The position numbers and the translations under genes are program-made. From Porphyrobacter sp. AAP82 (lineage in GTDB: Bacteria; Pseudomonadota; Alphaproteobacteria; Sphingomonadales; Sphingomonadaceae), in assembly GCF_000331285.1 (NCBI RefSeq), contig NZ_ANFX01000037.1, positions 123,530-187,529 of the forward strand: DNA of 64,000 nucleotides. The letters are read 5' to 3'. This document shows positions 45,418-54,371 of the stretch, one piece after another. The notes below the pieces were generated by a model. The model was not told the DNA's origin. It ran no database searches and saw nothing but the letters and a program-made list of their open reading frames with translations. The number at the start of each line of letters is the position of its first letter. Positions within the stretch are counted from its first letter, which is position 1.

Positions 45418-46229
45418 GAATAGTCGTCCCAGCGGAACGTGCCGCGGAAGGCTTCGGCGGCGGGCCCGCTCATCAGGATCGGGCCGCCCGGCTGCCACGC
45501 GATTGCGAGGTCGCCGCCGGGCAGGGTCACGCGCACCGGGCTGTTGACAAGGCCGCGGCGGATCGCGGCGACGGCAGTGGCGCAGGCCCCGGTGCCGCAG
45601 GCGCGGGTAAGGCCCGCGCCGCGCTCCCACACGCGCAAGGTGAGGTGGTCCGGCCCGGCAAGGCTCGCGACATTGACATTGACGCGCTCGGGGAAGAGCG
45701 GGTCGTGTTCGATGACCGGGCCGAGCCGATCCAGCGCCTCCGCCTCCGCATCCTCGACGAAGAAGATCACGTGCGGGTTTCCGACATTGACCGCCATCGG
45801 CCCCTCCAGCGTCTCCCACCCGACCGGCATCGCAAAGGTGTCCACCGGATAGGCGAGCGGGATCGCGTCCCAATCGAAGCGCGGCGCGCCCATGTCGACC
45901 CGCGCGCCGCCATCGAGCGGTTCCAATGCGATGGGGCCGCCGCCGGTCTCGACCACCGCCGGAGCGCCGTGGAGCAGTGCCACGGCGCGGCTGCCATTGC
46001 CGCAGGCACCGGCCTCGCTGCCGTCGGCGTTGAAGAAGCGCACGCGGAAATCGCGGGTGTCGCTCGGCTCGAGCAGGATCAGCTGGTCAAACCCGATCCC
46101 GGTCCGCCGGTCCCCGAGCGCGCGGGCGATCGCGGGCGTCATCGCGGGGATGGCGACCTCGCGCGCGTCGATCACCACGAAGTCGTTGCCGAGCCCGTGC
46201 ATCTTGATGAAGGGAATGGTCGTGCTCAC
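45414..46229 (-). CDS. dapF: Diaminopimelate epimerase
   Basis: 271 residues. Both catalytic cysteines are present: Cys76 in EAGACGNGSRAV and Cys211 in LTRACGTGACAT. The HGLGNDFVVID start is characteristic. It converts LL- to meso-diaminopimelate for lysine and peptidoglycan. It heads the run dapF-mtaB-ftsY-yciB, 51 bases after the GGDEF/EAL gene, which may share its promoter. Confidence 0.96.
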   Translation of the reverse strand: MSTTIPFIKMHGLGNDFVVIDAREVAIPAMTPAIARALGDRRTGIGFDQLILLEPSDTRDFRVRFFNADGSEAGACGNGSRAVALLHGAPAVVETGGGPIALEPLDGGARVDMGAPRFDWDAIPLAYPVDTFAMPVGWETLEGPMAVNVGNPHVIFFVEDAEAEALDRLGPVIEHDPLFPERVNVNVASLAGPDHLTLRVWERGAGLTRACGTGACATAVAAIRRGLVNSPVRVTLPGGDLAIAWQPGGPILMSGPAAEAFRGTFRWDDYS

Positions 46230-46280
46230 TGGGCGTGCATCTATGCACGCGCGGCCCGCGCGTCCAGTCTTCGGGCCACT

Positions 46281-47933
46281 TCAGGGGCGGGCGGTGCGGT
46301 AGAGCGTCTGCGCATCATCGCCGCCCGCGCGCGCCGCCGCGGCGCTCTTGCCGGTCAGCAGGCCTGCCGCCCGCAGCCTTGTGCGCACCCCCTCGGCATC
46401 CTCGGGCTGGCCGTAGAAATAGCCCTGCGCCTTCAGCCGTCCCATCGACTTGAGCGCGCGGAGGATCTCCTCGTCCTCGACACCTTCCGCGGTCAGCGGC
46501 AGATCGAGGCCGCGGCCCAGCGAGACGATCGCATCGACAAGCCGCGACTTTTTGCCCGGCTCCTTCAGGTCGCTGACGAAACTGCGGTCGATCTTGATGC
46601 GGTCGAAAGGAAGGTTGCGCAGCTGTTCGAAGCTCGAATAGCCGGTGCCGAAATCGTCGAGCGCGATCTGCACGCCCTGGTTGCGCAGGGACATGATCAT
46701 CGAGCGCACCAGACCGATATTCTCGTGCAGGCAGCTTTCGGTGATCTCGATCTCGAGCCGCTGCGGCGGGAAGCCGGCGGTGACGAGCTTCTTGAGGATG
46801 CGCTGGGCAAACCACGGGTCGCGCAGCTGCACCGGCGAGATGTTGACCGACAGCGACAGCGTCTCGTCCCATTCGCGGGCATCGGCAAAGGCCTGTTCCA
46901 TCAGGCGCTCGGACAGCTCGTTGATGAGCCCGATCTCCTCGGCGATCGGCACGAAGATGTCGGGGCTGATGAGGCCCAATTGCGGCGAGCGCCAGCGCGC
47001 CAGCATCTCGAAGCCGACCAGCGCGCCGCTGTCGAGATCGACCTGCTGTTCGTAGAACGGCACGAATTCGCCGCGCGCGAGGCCCCGGCGGATCCCGGTT
47101 TCGAGCTGGTTGCGGAACCTCAGCTCGCTTTCCATGGTCGGCTCGAACCAGAAGTAGCGGTTCCGGCCCTGCTTCTTGGCATGGTAGAGCGCCATGTCGG
47201 CGCGGTGCATCAGGGTGGCGGCATCGACAACGAGGCCGATCGAGCCGTCCGCGTCGTGATCCGCGGCAAGCCCGATCGAGAGCGTGAGATCGACAGTCAG
47301 TTCGGGCATGCGGAAGGGTTGGGCGAGGCTTTCGAACAGGCGGATGACGAGATCGTCGACCCGGTCGGCATGGCCTGCGGGAAAGGGCATGACGAAAGCG
47401 AATTCATCGCCCCCCAGCCGCGCCAGCCGCGCCTCGCGCCCGAGCAGCGTGCCGATCCGCTCGCACATCATCACCAGCACCGCATCGCCCGCGGCATGGC
47501 CGTGCATGTCGTTGATCTGCTTGAAGTTGTCGAGGTCGATCATGCAATAGGCCACCGCCTCGCCGCGCATCGCGGCGCGCGCGCGCAGGTCTTCGGTCGC
47601 CTCGAACATCGAGCGGCGGTTGAGGCAGCCGGTGAGCGGATCGGTAGCGGCAAGATGCTGTGCGCGCGCCTCGGCGCGGCGGCGCTCGGCAATCTCGCGG
47701 GTGAGTTCGCGGTAGCGCCGCCAGCCGAAGATGATCAGCGCGATGTTGAGCAGCAGGGCGTTGACGAGGATGACATTGGGCTTGCCGCCTTCGCCCGAGA
47801 GCACGTCCATCACTTGCGGCATGACCGAGCCGCCGGTGCCGACCAGCAGGATGATCGAGGCCGTGGCAATCCCCAGCGCCATGATATCGCGTTCGGCCGC
47901 CTTGAGCGGGTTGTCTGGTTCGTGCTCCGTCAA
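46281..47933 (-). CDS. Membrane GGDEF-EAL cyclic-di-GMP enzyme
   Basis: 550 residues. Two membrane helices (19-36 and 54-70) lead to a GGDEF domain with an intact GGDEF at 174-178 and an EAL domain in which the signature is EML (309-311) in GFEMLARWR. Other EAL residues are intact: EITES, DDFGTGYSS, KIDRSFV and AEGVED. No RxxD inhibitory site precedes GGDEF. Both activities look possible, c-di-GMP synthesis and hydrolysis, and which one dominates cannot be read. There is no sensory domain beyond the short membrane part. Confidence 0.9.
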   Translation of the reverse strand: MTEHEPDNPLKAAERDIMALGIATASIILLVGTGGSVMPQVMDVLSGEGGKPNVILVNALLLNIALIIFGWRRYRELTREIAERRRAEARAQHLAATDPLTGCLNRRSMFEATEDLRARAAMRGEAVAYCMIDLDNFKQINDMHGHAAGDAVLVMMCERIGTLLGREARLARLGGDEFAFVMPFPAGHADRVDDLVIRLFESLAQPFRMPELTVDLTLSIGLAADHDADGSIGLVVDAATLMHRADMALYHAKKQGRNRYFWFEPTMESELRFRNQLETGIRRGLARGEFVPFYEQQVDLDSGALVGFEMLARWRSPQLGLISPDIFVPIAEEIGLINELSERLMEQAFADAREWDETLSLSVNISPVQLRDPWFAQRILKKLVTAGFPPQRLEIEITESCLHENIGLVRSMIMSLRNQGVQIALDDFGTGYSSFEQLRNLPFDRIKIDRSFVSDLKEPGKKSRLVDAIVSLGRGLDLPLTAEGVEDEEILRALKSMGRLKAQGYFYGQPEDAEGVRTRLRAAGLLTGKSAAAARAGGDDAQTLYRTARP

Positions 47934-48093
47934 AACGCTCGCCCCTTGCCCTTCCTGCCGGCCTGTCTGCCCCGTCCACTCTTCGGAGTTTCATCGCAGA
48001 TTGCACTAAACATCGGGTTAATCGGCAGGGCTTGGCGAGGGGGGCGGGTAGCGGCTATCGGGGCGCGACACTCGCATGGGAGCAGCTCTGCGC

Positions 48094-48501
48094 ATGGCCT
48101 ACTGGCTGATGAAATCCGAACCCTTCAAGTATAGCTGGGATGACCTCGTGGCCGAGGGTGAGGGCACGTGGGACGGAGTGCGCAACTACCTTGCGCGCAA
48201 CAACCTGATGGCGATGCAGCCGGGTGACGAGGCGTTGTTCTACCACAGCCGCGAGGGGCTGGAGATCGTCGGCATCGCCCAGATCACGGTGAGCGGGATC
48301 GGCGATCCCACCGACGAGACCGGCAAGTGGGCGGCGGTGAAGCTGAAGGCAAAGGAGAAGCTCCCGCGCGCTGTCACCCTTGCCGCGATCAAGGCCGAGC
48401 CGCGGCTTGCCGAGATGCAGCTGATTCGCCTCTCGCGCCTGTCGGTCTGCGCGGTCAGCCCCGAGGAATGGGCGGTGATCCGCGAGATGGCAGGAGCCTA
48501 G
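48094..48501 (+). CDS. EVE domain protein
   Basis: 135 residues. The ATG at 48094 gives MAYWLMKSEPFKYSWDDL, the standard EVE start; a Met six codons upstream is less likely. TWDGVRNYLARNNLMAMQPG, LFYHSR and VGIAQI complete the fold, which is related to PUA and YTH domains and binds modified nucleotides in DNA or RNA. A cellular role is not established. Its stop shares CTAG (48498-48501) with the convergent thiamine-diphosphate enzyme gene. Confidence 0.88.
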   Translation: MAYWLMKSEPFKYSWDDLVAEGEGTWDGVRNYLARNNLMAMQPGDEALFYHSREGLEIVGIAQITVSGIGDPTDETGKWAAVKLKAKEKLPRAVTLAAIKAEPRLAEMQLIRLSRLSVCAVSPEEWAVIREMAGA

Positions 48502-50192
48502 GCGGTCCGGCCGGCCCTTGCGCGCAAGCCCGCGATCGTCGCACCGCTCGCCGCGATGCGTTCCAGATCGGTGAGCGCGTGGATCAGGCGGATGCCGCTG
48601 CGTCCCCTGGCCTCCTCGAGCGCGGCGAGGAACTCTGCGGTCGTCTCGACCCGCGCACTCCACGCGCCGTAAGCTGCGCCGAGCATCGCGAAATCGGGGT
48701 TGGCGAGCGCCGTTGCCGACACGCGGCCGGGATATTCGCGCTCCTGGTGCATGCGGATCGTGCCGTAGGCGCCGTTATCGACCACCACCACGATCAGCGA
48801 GGCGCCATGTTGCGCGGCGGTGGCGAGTTCCTGCCCGTTCATCAGGAAATCCCCGTCCCCCGCCACGGCAACGACGGTGCGATCAGGGAAGCGCAGCGCG
48901 GCGGCGACCGCAGCGGGCACGCCGTAGCCCATCGCCCCGCAGGTCGGGGCAAGCTGGCCGGGATAGGCGGCATAGTGCCAGTAGCGATGCCACCAGCCGG
49001 CGAAATTGCCCGCGCCGTTGCAGATGATCGTGTCGGCAGGCAGGCTCTCGCGCATCGCCGCCACGCAGGCGCCGAGGTCCATCGCGGCGTCCGAGGGTTG
49101 CGGCGTGGACCACGCGAGCCAATCGGTGTGCGCCTCGGCGCCGGCATCGAAGGGGATGATGTCGCCGTGATCCCACAGGGCGGCGCATTCAGCGAATTCG
49201 TCCACAGCGCAGCACAGCGCCAGATCGGTGCGGTAGACGCGGCCCAGTTCCTCGGGATCGGGGTGGATGTGGACGAGCGTCCGGCCGGGGTGTTCGAGGG
49301 TCGGGACGGTGTAGCCATCGGTCGTCGCCTCGCCGAGCCGCGCGCCGACGGCGATGACGAGGTCGGCGCTCTTCACCCGCTCGACAAGCTGCGGGTTGGG
49401 GCCATAGCCGAGATTGCCGGCATAGACCGCGCTTTCGGGGGCGATCGCGTCCTGGCGGCGGAAGGCGGTGGCGACGGGAAGTCCGATCCCCTCGGCGAAT
49501 TGCCGGAAGTATTCGCGCGCCTTGGCGTTCCACCCCGCGCCGCCGATGATCGCGATGGGGCTTGCCGCGTCACCGATCATGTCGAACAGCGCGCGCATCG
49601 CATCGGGGCACACGGCCTGCGCGGGGCGCAGCGCCTGTGGGCGCGGTTGCAGGCTGGCGGGGACGTGTTCGACCAGCATGTCCTCGGGCAGGGCGAGGAC
49701 CACCGGGCCGGGCCGCCCGCTGATCGCCACGGCATAGGCGCGCGCGATATATTCGGGGATGCGCAAGGGATCATCGATCCGCGCCGCCCACTTGCAGATG
49801 GGGCCGAAGAAGGCCGGGAAATCGACCTCCTGGAAGCCCTCACGCCCCTGCATGGCGCGCGCCACATCGCCGACGAACAGGATCATGGGTTGCGAATCCT
49901 GATGCGCGACATGCACGCCGATGCTGGCATTGGTCGCGCCCGGTCCGCGCGTGACGAAGGCCACCCCGGGGCGTCCGGTCATCGCCCCGTCGGCGCAGGC
50001 CATGAAGCCGACCCCGCCTTCCTGGCGGCAGGTGACGACCTCGATCGCGGGGACATCGGGCAGGGCATCGAGCACGGCGAGGAAGCTTTCGCCCGGCACG
50101 GTGAAAATCCGCTCGCACCCTTGCGTGGCAAGGCAATCGACCAAGAGGGCAGCCGCTGTGCGGGTGCCTTCCGGGCGGGTTGAATCGGTCAT
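48498..50192 (-). CDS. Thiamine-diphosphate enzyme, acetolactate-synthase-like
   Basis: 564 residues in the three-domain layout of the pyruvate-decarboxylase superfamily: Pyr domain with the activating Glu58 in CRQEGGVGFMACADG, central domain, and PP domain with GDGDFLMNGQEL and VVVDN for Mg-ThDP. The RGPGATNASIGVHVAHQD segment resembles acetolactate synthase and glyoxylate carboligase relatives. No small regulatory subunit (ilvN) is nearby, so it is probably not the biosynthetic enzyme. The substrate cannot be assigned from the sequence. Confidence 0.8.
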   Translation of the reverse strand: MTDSTRPEGTRTAAALLVDCLATQGCERIFTVPGESFLAVLDALPDVPAIEVVTCRQEGGVGFMACADGAMTGRPGVAFVTRGPGATNASIGVHVAHQDSQPMILFVGDVARAMQGREGFQEVDFPAFFGPICKWAARIDDPLRIPEYIARAYAVAISGRPGPVVLALPEDMLVEHVPASLQPRPQALRPAQAVCPDAMRALFDMIGDAASPIAIIGGAGWNAKAREYFRQFAEGIGLPVATAFRRQDAIAPESAVYAGNLGYGPNPQLVERVKSADLVIAVGARLGEATTDGYTVPTLEHPGRTLVHIHPDPEELGRVYRTDLALCCAVDEFAECAALWDHGDIIPFDAGAEAHTDWLAWSTPQPSDAAMDLGACVAAMRESLPADTIICNGAGNFAGWWHRYWHYAAYPGQLAPTCGAMGYGVPAAVAAALRFPDRTVVAVAGDGDFLMNGQELATAAQHGASLIVVVVDNGAYGTIRMHQEREYPGRVSATALANPDFAMLGAAYGAWSARVETTAEFLAALEEARGRSGIRLIHALTDLERIAASGATIAGLRARAGRTA

Positions 50193-50351
50193 CGCAAGAA
50201 CTCTCCCGTCGTCTCGTTCCCGCCTCTAACCGCGCGGGCGCTCCGGCGCAAACGCGCCCTGTCCCATGCTGCGACACACCTGTCGCAAACCGTTTTCAAT
50301 GGTTAAGAAAGTCTTAAAGACAACCCTCCTGCCACAAGGAGAGTCGCGAAG

Positions 50352-50543
50352 ATGCGCCGCAGCCTGGTTCTCACCGACGAGACCGCCCGCCACTGGTTCC
50401 GCATGAGCCTGCCGCCGCACGTCAAACACGACCTGATCCCGATTCCGGCCGAGAGCCTGTGGCGGCTGACCATGGAAGACGTGCGCGGCGTCGCCAGCAC
50501 CTATATTGCGGTGACGTTCGCGGTGTTGGCATTCATAGTCTAG
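50352..50543 (+). CDS. Small protein with C-terminal membrane helix (hypothetical)
   Basis: 63 residues (starts MRRSLVLTDETARHWFRMSL, ends TYIAVTFAVLAFIV). AAGGAG lies about nine bases before the ATG. The basic/amphipathic first half and a single hydrophobic C-terminal helix suggest a tail-anchored inner-membrane protein. No family is recognised. It has its own AT-richer upstream region (50300-50330). Confidence 0.6.
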   Translation: MRRSLVLTDETARHWFRMSLPPHVKHDLIPIPAESLWRLTMEDVRGVASTYIAVTFAVLAFIV

Positions 50544-50582
50544 GTTACGGACGCAGATCGCGCCGGTCGCAAAATCATCGCG

Positions 50583-50798
50583 ATGAGCGACGAACACAAG
50601 CCCAAGGGCCCCGCGTCCTATTTCCCCTCGATCGAGAAAACCTATGGCCAGCCGATTGCCCATTGGCAGGCGATCGTGCGCTCGGCCGTGCCGGCCAAGC
50701 ACAGGGAGCTGGTGGCGGTGCTCAAGCAGCACGGGCTCGGTCATGGCCACGCCAATGCCATTGTCGCCCACACGCTCGCCGAAGACGCGAAAGACTAG
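50583..50798 (+). CDS. DUF4287 domain protein
   Basis: 71 residues: SYFPSIEKTYGQPIAHWQAI and LVAVLKQHGLGHGHANAIVA are the DUF4287 signature. The family is small, helical and of unknown function; it often occurs fused or adjacent to DUF5655. It starts 39 bases after the 63-residue gene. Its stop shares CTAG (50795-50798) with the convergent transporter gene. Confidence 0.83.
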   Translation: MSDEHKPKGPASYFPSIEKTYGQPIAHWQAIVRSAVPAKHRELVAVLKQHGLGHGHANAIVAHTLAEDAKD

Positions 50799-52111
50799 GC
50801 GGCAGCCGGCAGGCGCTGCTGTTCTTCCCGGTACAGCTTGCGCGCCAGATGCGCCGAAACCAGGCACAGCGCCAGGCTCAGCAGCAATTGCTCGGCGAGC
50901 GGGATGCCGAGGAAGCCCAGCACGCCGGCAATCCCGGCGCCCACGGCCATGAACACCGAGGAGATGAAGTTGTTCGCCGCGACCGAGCGCGAGGCTTCGG
51001 ACTTTTCCACCCGCGTCGTCAGGAAGGCGTAGAGCGGCACCACGAACATGCCGCCGGCAACCGCGATCAGCAGCAGGTTGGCGACCAGCACCAGCGCCAA
51101 CGGCTGGCTGAGGAATTCGGTAACGGTGAACAGCTCGCCCGCGGGCTTCAGATCCCAGGTGCGGCAGATCAGGTAGAACGCGATCAGCAGCGCCCCCATC
51201 ACCAGCACCGAGAGCGGCGAATGGCGGGCGGAAATCTTGCCCTTGAGCAGCGCGTTGATCGCCACCGATCCGATCGCGATGCCGGCCGAGAAAGCGACCA
51301 GCATCACCATCGCCACTTGCTTGTCGGCCAGCAGCACGTTCTTGGCGAGGGGGAAGAACTGCACCCCGAGGATCGCCGCGATCGCCCAGAAATAGCTGAT
51401 TGCCAGCACCGAATAGCGCAGCTCGAGATTGGCAAACGAGAAGGCGATCAACGATCTGGACGCGCGCATCGGGTTCCATTCGACCGTCACGTCGCTGCTC
51501 TGCGGCGGGGCGGTGGGGACGAGGCGGCATACCGCATAGCCGACCAGCGCGATCGCGATCACCGCGAGAGTGCTCTCGCCCACCGAAAGGACCGCGGCCA
51601 GGATCATGCCGGTGAGGATCGCCACGTAGGTCCCCGCTTCGACCAGGCCGGTGCCGGCGAGCACTTCGTGGTCCGGGAGGTGCTGGGGAAGGATCGCGTA
51701 TTTGATCGGGCCGAAGAAGGTCGAATGGACGCCCATCGCGAACAGGGCGGCGAACATCAGCGGGATTGCCACGCTTTCGACCATCACGCCGCGCGCCGCC
51801 ATGAGCAGCCCGGCGGCGCCCGCGGTCATGATGATGATCTCGGCGAACTTGATCCAGCGGATGATCTTCGTCTTGTCGCGCATGTCGGCAAGCTGGCCCG
51901 AGGTGGCCGAGAACAGCACGAAGGGGATCACGAACAGCGCGGTTGCCACACCGCTCACCAGCGTCTCCATCTCGGGCGAATCATAGAGCTGGTACACGAT
52001 GAACAGCACCATCGCGTTCTTGTAGAGATTGTCGTTGAGCGCGTTGAGCAGCTGGGTGACAAACAGCGGTGCAAAGCGACGCTTGCCCATGAGTTGGAGC
52101 GATGTGGTCAT
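50795..52111 (-). CDS. MFS transporter, LplT-like
   Basis: 438 residues with 12 membrane helices. The start RRFAPLFVTQLLNALNDNLY, then YKNAMVLFIVYQL and FVLFSATSGQLADMRDKTKI, is the pattern of the lysophospholipid transporter LplT and the MFS part of fused acyltransferase proteins. It probably flips lysophospholipid across the inner membrane for re-acylation, an inference from the family. No acyltransferase gene is adjacent. pgsA is divergent from it. Confidence 0.82.
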   Translation of the reverse strand: MTTSLQLMGKRRFAPLFVTQLLNALNDNLYKNAMVLFIVYQLYDSPEMETLVSGVATALFVIPFVLFSATSGQLADMRDKTKIIRWIKFAEIIIMTAGAAGLLMAARGVMVESVAIPLMFAALFAMGVHSTFFGPIKYAILPQHLPDHEVLAGTGLVEAGTYVAILTGMILAAVLSVGESTLAVIAIALVGYAVCRLVPTAPPQSSDVTVEWNPMRASRSLIAFSFANLELRYSVLAISYFWAIAAILGVQFFPLAKNVLLADKQVAMVMLVAFSAGIAIGSVAINALLKGKISARHSPLSVLVMGALLIAFYLICRTWDLKPAGELFTVTEFLSQPLALVLVANLLLIAVAGGMFVVPLYAFLTTRVEKSEASRSVAANNFISSVFMAVGAGIAGVLGFLGIPLAEQLLLSLALCLVSAHLARKLYREEQQRLPAAA

Positions 52112-52279
52112 GCCGTGGTAACGCTGGGGCTTCCCTGTCAGTTACCAGCGACATAGCGCCGGCCCGGGGTTTCACAAGTGCGCAAACCGCAAGGGGACAG
52201 CGCATCGCCTATTCGCCGCTTTCTGTGCGCGGGGGTTTTGCCGAAGGGTCTAAGCCGCTAGAGGGGGCGGGGGAAACCT

Positions 52280-52888
52280 ATGTCGAGCCTGCCGAACATC
52301 CTTACCGCCAGCCGCATCTTCGCGGTGCCGCTGCTGGCGTTCTTCCTGTGGTGGCCGGAATGGCGCGCGGGCTATCTGATTGGTTTTGTGCTCTATTGCA
52401 TTATCGCCATCACCGATTTTCTGGACGGCTATCTCGCCCGCGCGCAAGGGACGGTCTCCAAGCTCGGCATCTTTCTCGATCCGATTGCCGACAAGATCAT
52501 GGTCGCAGCGGTGATTCTGGTGCTGACCGCGCAGGGCTATCTGCGCGGGCCCTATGCGGGCGATGTCCATGTTATCGCTGGCCTCGTCATCCTGGTGCGA
52601 GAGATCGCGGTTTCGGGCCTGCGCGAGTTTCTGGGCGGCATCCAGGTCTCGGTCCCGGTCTCCCGGCTCGCCAAGTGGAAGACCACTTTCCAGCTGGTGG
52701 CGCTGGGCGCGCTGATTCTGGGCGGGGCGGTCCACGGGCAGCCCTGCCAGTCGGTGGGCGAGGGCTGCGGCACGATCGCGCAAAGCTGGGTGCATCTGGT
52801 CGGACTGGTGTCCTTGTGGACCGCCGCCGTGCTGACCTGCATCACCGGCTGGGATTACCTGCGGATCGGCCTCAAGCACATGGATTGA
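52280..52888 (+). CDS. pgsA: CDP-diacylglycerol--glycerol-3-phosphate 3-phosphatidyltransferase
   Basis: 202 residues, four or five membrane helices. The CDP-alcohol phosphotransferase signature is DGYLARAQGTVSKLGIFLDP followed by IADK, with all Asp/Gly/Arg residues in place. It makes phosphatidylglycerol phosphate from CDP-diacylglycerol. The ATG follows a GGGGGAA site by seven bases. Confidence 0.94.
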   Translation: MSSLPNILTASRIFAVPLLAFFLWWPEWRAGYLIGFVLYCIIAITDFLDGYLARAQGTVSKLGIFLDPIADKIMVAAVILVLTAQGYLRGPYAGDVHVIAGLVILVREIAVSGLREFLGGIQVSVPVSRLAKWKTTFQLVALGALILGGAVHGQPCQSVGEGCGTIAQSWVHLVGLVSLWTAAVLTCITGWDYLRIGLKHMD

Positions 52889-52941
52889 CTTGCAGGTTTC
52901 GCACTGGAACCGGCGCGGGGTTTCAGGTTACCTTCGCTCCC

Positions 52942-53286
52942 ATGGGATGGGATCGTTCGCCCGAACCGGGCGCTTACGTCGGACAGTTGGCTGATCACGC
53001 GCGCAAACTTCAGGGCGAGGCGCGCGATGCCCTTGCGCGCGGCGAGTTCACCCGCGCCTCGGCGCTGATCGGCGATGCCGAGCTGCTGGCCGAAGACGTC
53101 CACGGCATGGTCGGCGACATGGAGCAGCGCGAGCTCGGCGAGCTGGCGAGGCTGGCGGCCTATGACGTCCGCCCGGCGGCATCGCCCGATGCCGCGCCGC
53201 CGCGTCCCACCGCCGCAGCGCGCGGCCGCTGGCGCCCCGCAATGGGCGCAACCCTCGCCATGAGCTTCGCGCTGGTGGAGTGCTGA
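52942..53286 (+). CDS. Hypothetical protein
   Basis: 114 residues (starts MGWDRSPEPGAYVGQLADHA). The first 75 residues are a helical Ala/Glu-rich stretch (REALARGEFTRASALIGDAE-like), then a proline-rich linker and a short hydrophobic end (MGATLAMSFALVEC). I do not recognise a family. It follows pgsA by 53 bases. The C-terminal hydrophobic segment might anchor it. Confidence 0.55.
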   Translation: MGWDRSPEPGAYVGQLADHARKLQGEARDALARGEFTRASALIGDAELLAEDVHGMVGDMEQRELGELARLAAYDVRPAASPDAAPPRPTAAARGRWRPAMGATLAMSFALVEC

Positions 53287-53466
53287 CGCCTCAGCCCTCG
53301 GGCTGCTGCCTGATGATCGCGAGCACGGTGTCCGGGATGTCGCCCAGCAGCACTTCGCCCCACCGCCCCTCGCGCACCAGCCAGCCATCGCGGGTCACCA
53401 ACCGCACTTCGGCGGGGCGGGGTCACGCGTGCGGTCCAGCCGCTTTGTCACGCAGCGCCAATGGCA

Positions 53467-54363
53467 TCATCCCGCCCGCAGCTCCTCGGCAAGGAGCAGG
53501 AAATCGGCCTCCCGCGGCGAATTCTTGCGCCATGCCAGCACGATCTCGCGCTTGGCGGTGGGGCTGTCGACGGGCCGCGCGACCACCTCGGTGCCGGCGA
53601 GAATGCCCGCCTTCAGCGCCATCTCTGGGAGCATGGTGAGGCCCAGATCATTGTCGACCAGCTGCACCAGGGTGTGCAAGGAGGTGCCGATCATCGCCGC
53701 GCTCGCGCGCAGTTCGGAGCGGGAACAGGCGGCGAGGGCATGGTCGCGCAGGCAGTGGCCGTCTTCCAGCAGAAGGAGCCGTCCCTGATCGATCATGCCG
53801 GGTTTGATCGTCGCCGGCGGATCGCGCGGATCGTCCTTAGGGAAGGCCACGAACAGCCGGTCGTCGGCAATATGCGCGATCGCCGCGTCGCCCGTGTCGA
53901 AGGGCAGGGCGAGCAGCACGCAATCGACCCGGCCATGGCTGAGGGATTCGAGCGCATCGTGGCTGGTCTCCTCGCGCAGCATCAGCTTGAGGTCCGGCCG
54001 CTCGCGCTTCAGGCGCGGCAACATGCGGGGAAGCAGGAACGGCGCGATCGTCGGGATCACGCTCATCCGCAATTCGCCGACCAGCGGCTTGCCCGAGGCC
54101 GATACCAGATCGGCAAGCTCTTCCGCCTCGCGCAGCAGGCGGTTGGCCTTGGCCACCACCTGTTCGCCGAGCGCCGTGAACCGCACCACCCGCCGCGAGC
54201 GTTCGACCAGCGTCACGCCAAGCAGCGATTCGAGCTCGCGGATGCCCGCCGACAGGGTCGATTGCGAAACGAAGCTCGCATCAGCCGCCTTCCCGAAGTG
54301 CCCATGCTCATGCAGCGCGACGAGATATTGCAGCTGCTTGATGGTGGGAAGGTAGGTGCTCAC
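53467..54363 (-). CDS. oxyR: Hydrogen-peroxide-responsive LysR regulator OxyR
   Basis: 298 residues. The start is a GTG at 54363, eight bases after rnd. The N-terminal helix-turn-helix is LQYLVALHEHGHFGKAADAS. The redox cysteines are Cys204 in LEDGHCLRDHAL and Cys213 in AACSRSE, nine residues apart as in E. coli Cys199/Cys208. Oxidation forms a disulfide and switches on catalase and peroxidase genes; none of these targets is in the window. It is probably co-transcribed with rnd. Confidence 0.92.
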   Translation of the reverse strand: MSTYLPTIKQLQYLVALHEHGHFGKAADASFVSQSTLSAGIRELESLLGVTLVERSRRVVRFTALGEQVVAKANRLLREAEELADLVSASGKPLVGELRMSVIPTIAPFLLPRMLPRLKRERPDLKLMLREETSHDALESLSHGRVDCVLLALPFDTGDAAIAHIADDRLFVAFPKDDPRDPPATIKPGMIDQGRLLLLEDGHCLRDHALAACSRSELRASAAMIGTSLHTLVQLVDNDLGLTMLPEMALKAGILAGTEVVARPVDSPTAKREIVLAWRKNSPREADFLLLAEELRAG

Positions 54364-54371
54364 GGCCCGCG

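Noticed and set aside
45408..48134. Long plus-strand frame opposite dapF and the GGDEF-EAL gene
   Set aside because: Antisense mirror of two intact, motif-complete genes.
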